Below are positions 36,381-45,311 of a stretch of 64,000 nucleotides of DNA, piece after piece. The notes beneath the pieces are model-generated. The model ran no database searches. It worked only from the letters and a program-made list of their open reading frames with translations, and was not told the origin of the DNA. This stretch comes from Alcaligenes sp. SDU_A2 (GTDB lineage: Bacteria; Pseudomonadota; Gammaproteobacteria; Burkholderiales; Burkholderiaceae_B), in contig NZ_CP151273.1 in NCBI RefSeq assembly GCF_038237375.1, positions 744,001 to 808,000 on the forward strand, written 5' to 3'. Position numbers and translations under genes: made by a program. The first letter of the stretch is position 1; each line of letters begins with the position of its first letter.

Positions 36381-37894
36381 GCCGCGCCACGCTGTTAAGG
36401 CCGCCCTTGTTGCGTGCGACCCGGATGCGCTTGCATGCACAGCATCAACCTATTGCCTTGATGCGTGCCGATTGCCACGTTTGCCGCGCTGAGGGCCTGT
36501 CGTCCCGTTCGCAGATTCTGATCGCCGCAGGCGGGCGCGAGGTGCAGGCGCAGCTCTATCAGATCGACAGCGATTTGCTGGCGCGCGATCAAGTGGCCTT
36601 GTCGGAACAGGCCTGGGCTGCCCTGGATATTCGCGAAGGCGAGAAGGTGCGTGTGCGGCATCCGCCTGTGCTGGAATCCTTGGCGGGCGTGCGTCAGCGT
36701 ATCTATGGCCGGCGGCTGGAAGCCGGGGATGTGCAGGCCATTGTGCGCGATGTGGTGCGTGGGCGTTATACCGATGTGCATCTGGCCGCATTTCTGACCG
36801 CCACGGCTACCTTGCCGCTCAGCATGGATGAAATCGTTTTCTTGACCCAAGCCATGGTGGATGTCGGGGAGCGCCTGAGTTGGCCGTCCTCTATTGTGGT
36901 GGACAAGCATTGCGTGGGCGGGCTGCCCGGCAATCGCACCACCCCTCTGGTGGTGGCCATTGCGGCTGCCAATGGCTTGTTGATGCCCAAGACCTCGTCA
37001 CGTGCGATTACTTCGCCGGCCGGTACCGCCGACACGATGGAGGTGCTGGCTCCGGTCAATCTGGATATTGATCACTTGCGCCGTGTGGTCCAGGCCGAAG
37101 GGGGCTGCATTGCCTGGGGCGGCACGATGCGGCTTAGCCCGGCTGACGATATTTTTGTGCGTGTGGAGCGGGAGCTGGATATCGATACCGAAGGTCAGAT
37201 GATCGCATCGGTGTTGTCCAAGAAAATCGCGGCCGGAGCCACCCATGTGGTCATTGATATTCCGGTGGGGCCCACGGCCAAAGTTCGCACGCACGATGCC
37301 GCCCAGCGCCTGGCGCGCCACTTAATCGATGTTGCATCGCACTTTGGCCTGACATTGCGCTGTCTGTACACCGATGGTAGCCAGCCTGTGGGGCGGGGCA
37401 TAGGTCCGGCGCTAGAAGCACGGGATGTGCTGGCAGTCTTGCGCAACGAGGCCGAACAGCCTTTTGATTTGCGGGAGCGGGCTATTCAGATAGCGGCAGC
37501 CGTGCTGGAGGTGGGCGGTGCCGCCAGAGCCGGAGAGGGTGCGGCGCTGGCTGAACAGACCCTGGCCAATGGGCGCGCCTGGGAAAAGTTCATGCGTATT
37601 TGCATGGCTCAAGGCGGGTTTCGGGAGCCTGCCCGCGCCGAATATGTGCAGCCCCTGCTGGCTCAGCAGGCTGGGCGGGTAACACATTTAGACAACCGCA
37701 AACTGTCGCGGCTGGCCAGGTTGCTGGGTGCGCCGGAACAAGCGGCGGCCGGCGTGGTGCTGAACACCCGCCTGGGCGAAGAGCTGGCCCGTGGCCAGCC
37801 TTGGCTGTTTTTGCACGCCCAGACCCGGGGCGAACTGGCCTATGCGCTGGATTATGCCCGCCATGCGGGCGACCTGCTGGCGATTGAAGCTTGA
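36377..37894 (+). CDS. AMP/thymidine phosphorylase family protein (archaeal-type DeoA)
   Basis: A protein of 505 residues, longer than typical bacterial thymidine phosphorylase (about 440) because of an N-terminal domain of about 85 residues like that in archaeal AMP phosphorylase. The phosphorylase signature is clear: VDKHCVGGLPGNRTTPLVVA, then KTSSRAITSPAGTADTMEVL. Archaeal relatives phosphorolyse AMP, CMP or UMP to base and ribose-1,5-bisphosphate. The start ATG overlaps the nuclease stop by 4 bases. Whether it acts on nucleotides or thymidine is undecided. Confidence 0.92.
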   Translation: MSRATLLRPPLLRATRMRLHAQHQPIALMRADCHVCRAEGLSSRSQILIAAGGREVQAQLYQIDSDLLARDQVALSEQAWAALDIREGEKVRVRHPPVLESLAGVRQRIYGRRLEAGDVQAIVRDVVRGRYTDVHLAAFLTATATLPLSMDEIVFLTQAMVDVGERLSWPSSIVVDKHCVGGLPGNRTTPLVVAIAAANGLLMPKTSSRAITSPAGTADTMEVLAPVNLDIDHLRRVVQAEGGCIAWGGTMRLSPADDIFVRVERELDIDTEGQMIASVLSKKIAAGATHVVIDIPVGPTAKVRTHDAAQRLARHLIDVASHFGLTLRCLYTDGSQPVGRGIGPALEARDVLAVLRNEAEQPFDLRERAIQIAAAVLEVGGAARAGEGAALAEQTLANGRAWEKFMRICMAQGGFREPARAEYVQPLLAQQAGRVTHLDNRKLSRLARLLGAPEQAAAGVVLNTRLGEELARGQPWLFLHAQTRGELAYALDYARHAGDLLAIEA

Positions 37895-38177
37895 ACGTGG
37901 GCCCGACTGGCTTTAGTCGCGTCGTAGTCGGTCGCGCTCACGGCGGCGCGACCGCGACCACGGGTGGGGCACCTTGGATGGACGGGGCCGGTAGGTGGAG
38001 GCGGCGTTTTCCCGGACGGGTTCGGTCGCGGGTTCGTTCTGCGCCGTGTGGAGGTGAACGGCGGTGGGGCTGGAGCAGCGTATCGGCATGGTATGGCCTC
38101 GGTCTGTTCTGGCAGGGTGGGGGCAGTTGGCAGTTAGGCTTTGCTGTGTGCAGAGCCAGACCGCGCTGCCGGGTGGG
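37895..38177. other. G+C-rich spacer with GTCGCG repeats
   Basis: About 280 bases between convergent genes. It holds an 8-bp perfect inverted repeat GGTCGCGC/GCGCGACC (37930-37953) and several scattered GTCGCG copies. No U-run follows, so a terminator for the phosphorylase gene is only possible. An open frame here (37891-38208) is low-complexity and not convincing. Confidence 0.4.
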
Positions 38178-39548
38178 TTATCCTTCGCAGGCGGTCAGGG
38201 TGTCGTAGGTATGGATCAGGGACTGCAGCAATGTAGCCGGATACTGCGCGTCCAGTGTGGTCGGCTGGGCCTGCAGTTCGGCCAGCCACAGGTTATCTTC
38301 CCGACCTTGCCAGTGCTTCTGGTAGTTGCCTTGCTGGTAGCCGCGCATTTGGCGCAGGCGGTTCAGTGCATTCTTGCCGACATAGGCTTGGAACAAGGAG
38401 TCCAGCGTCATGCCGCACAGACCGGCCAAGGTGCCGAAGGCGGGAAAGTCAAAACGACGCGATTGCAGGCTGATCTGAGCAAAGCGTTCCAGGGCATTGA
38501 GGATGGCAGCGGTATCCACGGCCTGGCCGTTGGCATCCGCCAGTTTTTCCAGTGCGCAGGCAGCTTGCCGGTGCAGTTCGGACTGAGCGTGCAAGAGCAA
38601 GTCGCATAGACCGAAATGCAGGATGTCCACCAATTCCAACTGCAATTGCGGCAACTGACGCTCGGTATGCTGCCACCATTTCCAGTCCAGATGGCCAGCC
38701 AGCTCGGCGCACTCTATCCAGACGGCCCGGTAGTAGGGCTGAGGGGCGCGCCGCCACTGCGGATTGATCAGGATATTCAGGTCTTGCTGTAGCGACAGCA
38801 TCTGTTCCAGGCGTAGGGCTCCACGGGGGGCGGCAGCCGGACAGACCGCTTCGGCTGCGCCAAGGCGGCGGCGCTGACGGCCTTGGGCATCGAAGTTGTC
38901 GGCGTGCAGCCAGGCCTGTAGAGCCGCTTTGCGCATGGGCCATTCTTGGTCGGTGATGGAAAACCAGGCGGTATCGCGCGAACGACCTTTGTAGATCATG
39001 GCATGGCGAAAAATGCCTTCAAACGAAAAACCAAGTCGGGCGGCAGCGGCGCGGGATGGCGCATTGTTGGCGTCGCATTTCCATTCGTAGCGGCGATAGC
39101 CCAACTGTTCGATGGCGTAGTGCATGAGCAGGTAGTGGGCTTCGGTCGCCAAACGGGTTTTTTTCAGCAAGGGCGACCAGGCCACGAAGCCGACTTCGAT
39201 CACACCGTTCGATGGATCGATGCGCATCAGCGCCAGTGTGCCCAGGGCGCGTTCGGTGGCCGGATCGATGACCGCATAGTGGATGGCGTCCGTGGCTTGG
39301 GCGATGCGGGCCAGGTACTGGTCGAAGTCGTTGCGGGTCTGGAAAGGGCCGACGGACAGATACGTCCAATCCCGGCTATCGGGTGCCAGGCTATAGGCTT
39401 GGTACAGACTGTCGCCGTGGCGCAAAGGGTCTAGGGCTTCTAGTCTGCCGTAGTGGCCGGTCAGGGTGATGCGCGCCGGGTAGGGCCGTGTCTGCCAATG
39501 GGGAAGGGGCTGGCCGATAGCCTGTTGAAATTCATTGAACCGGGACAT
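38178..39548 (-). CDS. GNAT acetyltransferase fused to dimeric-type dUTPase
   Basis: A single protein of 456 residues with two enzyme domains. Residues 20-205 are a RimJ/RimL-like GNAT N-acetyltransferase (EVGFVAWSPLLKKTRLATEA; NNAPSRAAAARLGFSFEG). Residues 246-420 match the all-alpha dimeric dUTPases of Campylobacter, phages and kinetoplastids: MLSLQQDLN, then ExxE at 279-282 in IECAELAGHLDWKWW, ExxD at 305-308 in LELVDILHF, and YVGKNALNRLRQ with a GYQQGNYQKHW block. All metal ligands are kept. The dUTPase part would hydrolyse dUTP/dUDP to dUMP; the acetyltransferase target is unknown. Start ATG 39548 begins MSRFNEFQQ. The joining frame is uninterrupted. Confidence 0.88.
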   Translation of the reverse strand: MSRFNEFQQAIGQPLPHWQTRPYPARITLTGHYGRLEALDPLRHGDSLYQAYSLAPDSRDWTYLSVGPFQTRNDFDQYLARIAQATDAIHYAVIDPATERALGTLALMRIDPSNGVIEVGFVAWSPLLKKTRLATEAHYLLMHYAIEQLGYRRYEWKCDANNAPSRAAAARLGFSFEGIFRHAMIYKGRSRDTAWFSITDQEWPMRKAALQAWLHADNFDAQGRQRRRLGAAEAVCPAAAPRGALRLEQMLSLQQDLNILINPQWRRAPQPYYRAVWIECAELAGHLDWKWWQHTERQLPQLQLELVDILHFGLCDLLLHAQSELHRQAACALEKLADANGQAVDTAAILNALERFAQISLQSRRFDFPAFGTLAGLCGMTLDSLFQAYVGKNALNRLRQMRGYQQGNYQKHWQGREDNLWLAELQAQPTTLDAQYPATLLQSLIHTYDTLTACEG

Positions 39549-39778
39549 AAAGAGCCTGTACGCAAAACGTATCGTCGCCAGAGAGACGACGCATAGATAT
39601 AGAAAGCGGAAAAAGCGGCGAAAGCCGCCGTGCCGTTTGTGCCTGACTTGTATTCTAGGAATCAAGTGGCAGGTCTTATCATTCCGCTTTGCTTACGTGG
39701 GACAGACCGCCCTGTAAGGAGCGGCCGGGGCAGGGCTGCGGATGCCGGTAATGCCCCGGCGCTTGGGCGCAGGCTTGT

Positions 39779-41962
39779 TTACCAGCGGTAACGCAGGCTG
39801 GCTTTAACACTGCGCTGATAGCCATACCAGCACCAGTCCTGCGACGTGCATGAACTGATATTGCGTGTGTTAAACAGATTGGAGACATTCAGGGCAAGAT
39901 CCATGCCTTTCAGAGTTGGGCTGGCACGGCCCAGGTCATAGTCCAGCGCCATGTCCACCAGCGTGCTGGCTGGTACCTTGAAGTCGTTGTGGGAGCCGCC
40001 ATAGCTGGTGCCTCTGTAGCGTAGGCCGGCGGCCATGCCCAGGCCGGACAAGGGGCCGGACTGCAATTGGTAGCGTGCCCAGACCGATGCCTGGTGTTTG
40101 GGGATGCCGTATGGCGTCATGCCTTCCATGCTGGGGCGGTTGGGGCTTGCGTTGTCCTTGGTGTATTCGTTGGCGATATAGGAGTAGTTGGCAATCAGGC
40201 TCAGCCCGTTGTTGAATTCGCTGCGCGCTTCCAGTTCCAGTCCCTGCGTGCGCACTTCGCCGGTTTGCTCCTGGCATTTGGAGCCGACGCAGCCGGCAAT
40301 GGTGGTCAGCATGTTCTGGCGGCGGATATCGAACAGCGCCGCCGAGTACAGGGCGCGGGTGCCTGGCGGTTGGTATTTGATGCCCAGCTCGTACTGCTGG
40401 CCGCGCAGGGGGTCGAACGGCCGGTCCTGAGCGTCGGTGCCCGATTGGGGCTCGAACGATTCCGCGTAGCTGAAATAAGGGGCCAGGCCGTTGTCGAAGT
40501 TGTAGATCAGGCCGACACGGCCGGTAAAGGCCGTGGCGCGGGTGGAGGACGGTGTAACGACACCGTTCTTCAGGTTGCGCGCTTCGGACACCGTGCGCGA
40601 CCAGTCGTAGCGACCGCCCAGCAGCAAGGACCATTTGTCGATCTGGATCTGGTCTTGCAGATACAGACCGGTCTGATATTGGCGCTGGTTTGTTTTGCTG
40701 GTCCAGTTGACCGGGCCTATGGGCTGGCGGTAGTCGGGGTTGAAAATGTCCAAAGGCGGAGCAGGGTCGAAACTGCTGGCCAGCGTGTCTGATTGAAGGT
40801 GGGCGAAATCAAATCCTGCGACTACGGTATGGTCCAGAGCGCCGGTGGCAAAACGACCTTGTATGTGATTGTCCAGGGTGTAGCTGTCCATGGTCACGTC
40901 TGTGCCGCCTTTGCGCCGCGCCAGGTAACGATAGTCGGTGGAGCCGGGTAGATAGCCGCTGGAGTACACGCTGCGATAGATGCCTTCGGCGTGCAGGTAG
41001 CGGGCTTGCGAACGGACCGTGACGGTCGGGTTAAAGCGATGTTCGAAATCGTAGCCAATCGATTGATGACGTCTGTCGCTGGTCTCGAAGTCGGCATCGC
41101 CATCGTAGAAGTCCGGGTCCAGGCGTATGCCGTCCGGCGCATCGAAGCGGGTGCGGATGCCGGGCAGCGATCCATACGAGCCCATGTGCGGATCGCGCTG
41201 AAAGTTGGCCAGCAAGGTCAGGCGGGTGTCGGCGCTAGGCTGCCAGGTCAGGGCCGGAGCGATAAAGTAGCGCTCTTCGCGTGTTTCGCGGATTTGGCCA
41301 TCGGCCTTGTAGACCGAACCCGTCAGGCGGTAAAGCCATTGCTCGTCCTGGTCCACGGCCCCGGAGAAGTCCACGTTGGCGCGCCGGTAATGGCGGTCGC
41401 CCAGTTGCAGTTCGACTTCGTTCAGCCGTTCGCGGGTCGGCCGCTTGCTGATCTGGTTGACCACGCCGCCCGGCCCTCCCTGGCCGAACATGACCGAGGA
41501 CGGCCCTTTAAGTACATCCACGCGCTGCAGACGATAGGCATCGACCTGGGGCAGGGCGTCACGTGAGCCGAAAATACGCATGCCATCCAAGAGCGTGGTG
41601 GCGGAAAACCCCCGTATATTGAATTGATCCAGGCGCGACGCTACGGCACCGCGTGTTTCGGGAGCGACACCGGAGGTATACCGCAGCACCTGGTTCAGGG
41701 TCTGCGCGCCTTGTTCGCGTATCTGGTCTTCGGTAATGACAGAGATCGATTGCGGAATCTCGATGATGGGCGTGTCTGTTTTGGTCGCCGTCACGCTGTC
41801 CTGTGCCACATAGCCGACGGGTTCCTGTTGGGCGGAGCTTTTGACGGTAATGGGTGCCAGCGTGGCGCTGTCATCTACTTGCTGTGCATGCGCGGCAGGT
41901 AGCAGTGAGCTTAAAGCGATGCTTGTGAATACAGGTGTTGATAGGCGAGACGGCAAAAACAC
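39779..41962 (-). CDS. TonB-dependent siderophore receptor (FhuA/FoxA-like)
   Basis: An outer-membrane receptor of 727 residues starting at GTG 41962, with a signal peptide ending AAHAQ. The plug has IPQSISVITEDQIREQGAQTL, FNIRGFSATTLLDGMRI and VDVLKGPSSVMFGQGGPGGV, typical of hydroxamate or mixed-type siderophore receptors such as FhuA, FoxA and FpvA. The barrel ends in KASLRYRW. There is no extra N-terminal signalling domain. It is a single gene with a Fur box 20 bases upstream; the ligand is not known. Confidence 0.95.
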   Translation of the reverse strand: MFLPSRLSTPVFTSIALSSLLPAAHAQQVDDSATLAPITVKSSAQQEPVGYVAQDSVTATKTDTPIIEIPQSISVITEDQIREQGAQTLNQVLRYTSGVAPETRGAVASRLDQFNIRGFSATTLLDGMRIFGSRDALPQVDAYRLQRVDVLKGPSSVMFGQGGPGGVVNQISKRPTRERLNEVELQLGDRHYRRANVDFSGAVDQDEQWLYRLTGSVYKADGQIRETREERYFIAPALTWQPSADTRLTLLANFQRDPHMGSYGSLPGIRTRFDAPDGIRLDPDFYDGDADFETSDRRHQSIGYDFEHRFNPTVTVRSQARYLHAEGIYRSVYSSGYLPGSTDYRYLARRKGGTDVTMDSYTLDNHIQGRFATGALDHTVVAGFDFAHLQSDTLASSFDPAPPLDIFNPDYRQPIGPVNWTSKTNQRQYQTGLYLQDQIQIDKWSLLLGGRYDWSRTVSEARNLKNGVVTPSSTRATAFTGRVGLIYNFDNGLAPYFSYAESFEPQSGTDAQDRPFDPLRGQQYELGIKYQPPGTRALYSAALFDIRRQNMLTTIAGCVGSKCQEQTGEVRTQGLELEARSEFNNGLSLIANYSYIANEYTKDNASPNRPSMEGMTPYGIPKHQASVWARYQLQSGPLSGLGMAAGLRYRGTSYGGSHNDFKVPASTLVDMALDYDLGRASPTLKGMDLALNVSNLFNTRNISSCTSQDWCWYGYQRSVKASLRYRW

Positions 41963-41979
41963 AAAATACCCCTATGAAT

Positions 41980-41998
41980 ATTAATGATAATGATTTGC
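41980..41998 (-). promoter_or_regulatory. Fur box upstream of second siderophore receptor
   Basis: ATTAATGATAATGATTTGC matches 14 of 19 positions of the Fur consensus GATAATGATAATCATTATC, with a perfect central TAATGATAAT. It begins 18 bases from the receptor start codon, in a strongly A+T-rich promoter region. Confidence 0.75.
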
Positions 41999-42080
41999 AT
42001 TGTGATTTTATCATTTGAAAATTAATAGCGAGTAAAAAATGTCACCCTGCGTCCGCATCGTGGTGTACAGACAAAAAGAA

Positions 42081-42099
42081 ACCCGCCGGGTGGGCGGGT
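42081..42099 (-). terminator. Rho-independent terminator of allE
   Basis: Read leftwards, a 7-bp stem ACCCGCC/GGCGGGT with a 5-base loop is followed by TTCTTTTTG. It lies 29 bases after the allE stop. Confidence 0.75.
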
Positions 42100-42127
42100 C
42101 GGAGTGGGCGATACGTACCGTACCTGT

Positions 42128-42964
42128 CTAACGCGTGCCGCCAATGGTCAGGTTGGCATGGCGGTTCACGTCTTTATACAGCAGGTAGCGGAAACGGCTG
42201 GGGCCGCCGGCATAGCAGGCCTGCGGGCAGAACGCGCGCAGCCACATAAAATCGCCTGCCTCTACTTCTACCCAATCCTGATTCAGGCGGTAGACCGCCT
42301 TGCCTTCCAGCACGTACAGACCGTGTTCCATTACATGGGTTTCGGCAAAAGGGATGACACCGCCGGGCTCGAAGTTCACGATGTTGACATGCATGTCATG
42401 GCGCATGTCGGCCATGTCCACAAAGCGCGTGGTGCTCCAGCGCCCGTCCGTATCCGGCATGACGCGAGGCTCGATGTCTTTTTCATTAGTCACGAAGGCT
42501 TCGGGGGCATCCAGGCCTTCGACGCGCTGGTAGCGCTTGCGAATCCAGTGAAAACTGGCCAGATCGCCCGTGCGGTTATGCAGTGTCCAGTCGGTCGATG
42601 GGGGCAGAAAGGCGTAGCCGCCTTCTTCCAGAATGTGTTTGGTGCCGTTCAGGACCAATTCCACTTGACCCTTGACCACGAAAATCACACCTTCGGCTTC
42701 TGGGTCGGATTCCGGTTTGTCGCTGCCGCCGTTGGGGCTGACTTCAACAATGTATTGCGAGAATGTTTCCGCAAAGCCCGACAGTGGGCGGGCCAGAACC
42801 CATAGGCGGGTATTGTCCCAGCCGGGCAGGTAGCTGGTCACGATGTCTTGCAGCACGCCTTTGGGCAAGACGGCGTACGCTTCGGTGAACATGGCGCGAT
42901 CGGTCAGCAATTGGGTTTGTGGAGGATGGCCGCCGGCGGGGGCGTAATAATTGACGTTGGACAT
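42128..42964 (-). CDS. allE: (S)-ureidoglycine aminohydrolase
   Basis: A bicupin protein of 278 residues from ATG 42964. Features are the YAPAGGHPPQTQLLTDRAMF start, the first cupin with GVIFVVKGQVELVLNG, and the second cupin with HVMEHGLYVLEGKAVYRLN, which carries the manganese ligands. This agrees in length and sequence with AllE (YlbA), which releases ammonia from ureidoglycine to form ureidoglycolate in allantoin breakdown. No other allantoin gene is adjacent. A LysR regulator is divergent from it. Confidence 0.93.
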   Translation of the reverse strand: MSNVNYYAPAGGHPPQTQLLTDRAMFTEAYAVLPKGVLQDIVTSYLPGWDNTRLWVLARPLSGFAETFSQYIVEVSPNGGSDKPESDPEAEGVIFVVKGQVELVLNGTKHILEEGGYAFLPPSTDWTLHNRTGDLASFHWIRKRYQRVEGLDAPEAFVTNEKDIEPRVMPDTDGRWSTTRFVDMADMRHDMHVNIVNFEPGGVIPFAETHVMEHGLYVLEGKAVYRLNQDWVEVEAGDFMWLRAFCPQACYAGGPSRFRYLLYKDVNRHANLTIGGTR

Positions 42965-43300
42965 AACAATTCCGTAGAGGACACAAACACAGGCCGCGCC
43001 GGCTGGCTGGGTCGGTGCCGCCGGTGTGCAAAAGCGGGCCGTCCTTATCCATGCGCGGGATACAGACACAATAGCGGGGTGGCACGGTATCTACAAATTA
43101 AATGTATTAATCCAAGGTATTTGATTTGTGAATATGAGTCAGTGTCAATTTGCTGGGGGCACCGCCAGCCTGCCTGTTCAGCTTGGTTGGGTGTTAAGTC
43201 TTTGCCAAGCCGAGGAAATGATCGTGTTGGCCGTGTGCTTGTGCCAGCGTACCCATTGATGCTAAAAGGGCGCAGTATTATTCAAAAGACAAATGCAGAC
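42965..43300. promoter_or_regulatory. allE-lysR divergent region with LysR-type inverted repeat
   Basis: In these 336 bases an 11-base inverted repeat with one mismatch, ACAAATTAAAT (43093-43103) and ATTTGATTTGT (43119-43129), is separated by 15 bases. The size and A/T-rich half-sites fit a LysR-type recognition site, and the position, about 130 bases upstream of allE, is suitable. The remainder shows no gene. Confidence 0.55.
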
Positions 43301-44215
43301 ATGACATCCAGTGAGAAACTGAATAAGCCTTTGTACGATCTGGATCTGCTGCGGGCACTGATTACGGTGCTCGATTGCGGCAGTTTCACGACAGCGGCGC
43401 TGCGTTTGCATTCCACGCAGTCGACGATCAGTCAGAAGGTCAGACGTCTGGAAGATTTGGTGGGCCACAGGCTGTTGGAGCGGGGCAGTCGTGGCGTCAG
43501 TGCGACCGAAGCGGGCCAGACCCTGATGGGGTATGCGCGCCAGATGCTGGCTTTGAATGATCAGTTGTCGCAGGCGCTGTCCGGCGCTTTCGTAACGATC
43601 ACGGTTCGCTTGGGTATGCCGGAAGACTTTACAGGCGGGGCCACCATGCGTGCTTTGGCAGGATTCAATCGTCGTTTCCCGCAGGTCAAGCTGGAGGTGA
43701 CCAGCGGTTTGAGCAGCGATCTGGCCGCCGCCTACGATCAGGGCGAACTGGATCTGGTGCTGGTCAAACAGCGTCACCACGCCCGCGAGGCGATCGCCAG
43801 TCTGCCGGAACAGACCGTTTGGGTGGACAGCGCCAGTCATCCGGTCTTTCATCAAGACCCCATCCCTTTGGTGACCTTTCCGCGGCGCGGCGTATATCGT
43901 GAAGAAATCATAGGCGCGGTCGAGTCGCTGGGCAGGCGCTGGCGCATCAGCTTTACCAGTTCCAGCCTGAGCGGCATTCAGGGGGCGGTGGCCGATGGCA
44001 TGGGAATCAGCCTGCTGCCGCGCCGCGCCATGACCGGCGATCACGTCGAACTAGGTCAGGCACAGGGCTTGCCGGTGATCGATGCGTTTGAGCTGGCTAT
44101 TTTGCATCGTCCCCATGCGCATAACATGGTCAAGGCACTGGCGCGGGTACTGGTGGATAGACTGGCACCTGAACGCCGCTCCGGCCTGTGGCCGGCTGAC
44201 GGTGATCTGGGTTGA
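43301..44215 (+). CDS. LysR-family transcriptional regulator
   Basis: A protein of 304 residues. The N-terminal winged helix-turn-helix (LDLLRALITVLDCGSFTTAA, then HSTQSTISQKVRRLEDLVGH) is followed by a periplasmic-binding-like effector domain (VRLGMPEDFTGGATMRALAG). ATG 43301 is chosen; ATG 43259 is in frame but adds 14 residues outside the homologous region. It is divergent from allE and is the likely activator or repressor of it, with an allantoin intermediate as possible effector. No experimental support is available here. Confidence 0.92.
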   Translation: MTSSEKLNKPLYDLDLLRALITVLDCGSFTTAALRLHSTQSTISQKVRRLEDLVGHRLLERGSRGVSATEAGQTLMGYARQMLALNDQLSQALSGAFVTITVRLGMPEDFTGGATMRALAGFNRRFPQVKLEVTSGLSSDLAAAYDQGELDLVLVKQRHHAREAIASLPEQTVWVDSASHPVFHQDPIPLVTFPRRGVYREEIIGAVESLGRRWRISFTSSSLSGIQGAVADGMGISLLPRRAMTGDHVELGQAQGLPVIDAFELAILHRPHAHNMVKALARVLVDRLAPERRSGLWPADGDLG

Positions 44216-44227
44216 CCTCGTCTTGTC

Positions 44228-45139
44228 CTACGGATGGTGTGCAGGTTTGTGCAAATCGACCGGGTCAAAGTGCGTCATGACATCAAGTACCGGTTCGGCC
44301 TGCATGACTCGTTCGCGTGCCAATACTGCGATGGCATGTCCTTGCGCAATGGTCAGGGAACCGTCCATTTCCAGATCGACCTCGACCCATATCATGTCGC
44401 CCAGCTTACGGGTGCGCAGTTCGTGTATCCCTTGTACGCCGGGTGTGGTGCGCAGCAGCGTGGCAATGCGCTGCTCTGTGTCGTGGTCCACGGCGCGGTC
44501 GGTCAGGTCGTGGAACGCGCCGATAGAAAATTTCCAGCCCATGCGCAGAATCATCAGGGCCACAATACAGGCGGCCAGGGGGTCGGCCAGCGGCAGGCCG
44601 GCCAGATTGGCCAACACGCCCAGGCTGACCACTAACGAGGAGGCCGCATCCGACCGCGCATGCCAGGCATTGGCCACCAGCATGGTGGAACGCACTTGCG
44701 TGGCGACCCGCAGCATGTAGCGAAACAGCAGTTCCTTGCCTACCAGCGCCACAATGGCCACGACCAGTGCGGCCGGATGCACGGCCTCGATGGTCTCGGG
44801 ATTCTGCAAGGCGCTTACCGCATTCCAGACCATGCCCAGGCCTACGGCGATCAACAACATGCCGATGGCCAGCGTGGCGGCGGTTTCATAACGCAGATGG
44901 CCGTACGGGTGATCGGCATCGGGCCCTTTGCGGCTGTGGCGGTTGGCGAACAACACGACAAAATCCGATAGCAGATCGGACAGAGAATGAATGGCATCGG
45001 CCACCAGGGCGCGCGAATTAGCGAACAGGCCGATGGCGATCTGCAGCAGACTTAAACCGATGTTGACGGCGACGCTGGCCCAGGTGGAGCGGCGTGCGGC
45101 ATGATGCCGATCCAGATCGATTTGGCTTGCCTTGTTCAT
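44228..45139 (-). CDS. Cation diffusion facilitator transporter (FieF-like)
   Basis: An inner-membrane protein of 303 residues with six transmembrane segments. The transport site is formed by HSLSD in ADAIHSLSDLLSD on helix 2 and HARSD in NAWHARSDAASS on helix 5. The conserved loop HPYGHLRYETAATL follows helix 2, and a C-terminal cytoplasmic metal-binding domain ends the protein. It exports divalent metals (Zn, Fe or Mn) by proton exchange; the ion cannot be told. Start ATG 45139 has AAGGA 6 bases upstream. It is divergent from rlmD. Confidence 0.92.
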   Translation of the reverse strand: MNKASQIDLDRHHAARRSTWASVAVNIGLSLLQIAIGLFANSRALVADAIHSLSDLLSDFVVLFANRHSRKGPDADHPYGHLRYETAATLAIGMLLIAVGLGMVWNAVSALQNPETIEAVHPAALVVAIVALVGKELLFRYMLRVATQVRSTMLVANAWHARSDAASSLVVSLGVLANLAGLPLADPLAACIVALMILRMGWKFSIGAFHDLTDRAVDHDTEQRIATLLRTTPGVQGIHELRTRKLGDMIWVEVDLEMDGSLTIAQGHAIAVLARERVMQAEPVLDVMTHFDPVDLHKPAHHP

Positions 45140-45311
45140 GTGTCGTCCTTGCAAGAGGCGTGCGGGTCCGGGGTGTGAAATGCCAGTGTATCGGGCTTTG
45201 ATGTCTGTGTTGCGACCAGGATGCGTCGCTTTTGCTCAAGCGCGCGGCTGGCGGTTTCGCTTTTACAATATCCGGGGCAAAAAAAGGGCGATCAAGGAGC
45301 GCCGGCGGGAC

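Noticed and set aside
37911-37965. CRISPR-like or tandem repeats (GTCGCG copies)
   Set aside because: The copies are 6 bases long and irregularly spaced, with no spacer-repeat periodicity. They fit chance in G+C-rich DNA plus one hairpin.
37891-38208. Open frame of 105 codons after the phosphorylase gene
   Set aside because: The translation is Gly/Val/Arg/Trp-rich without domain-like pattern, has no ribosome site and runs into the 3' end of the fusion gene on the opposite strand.
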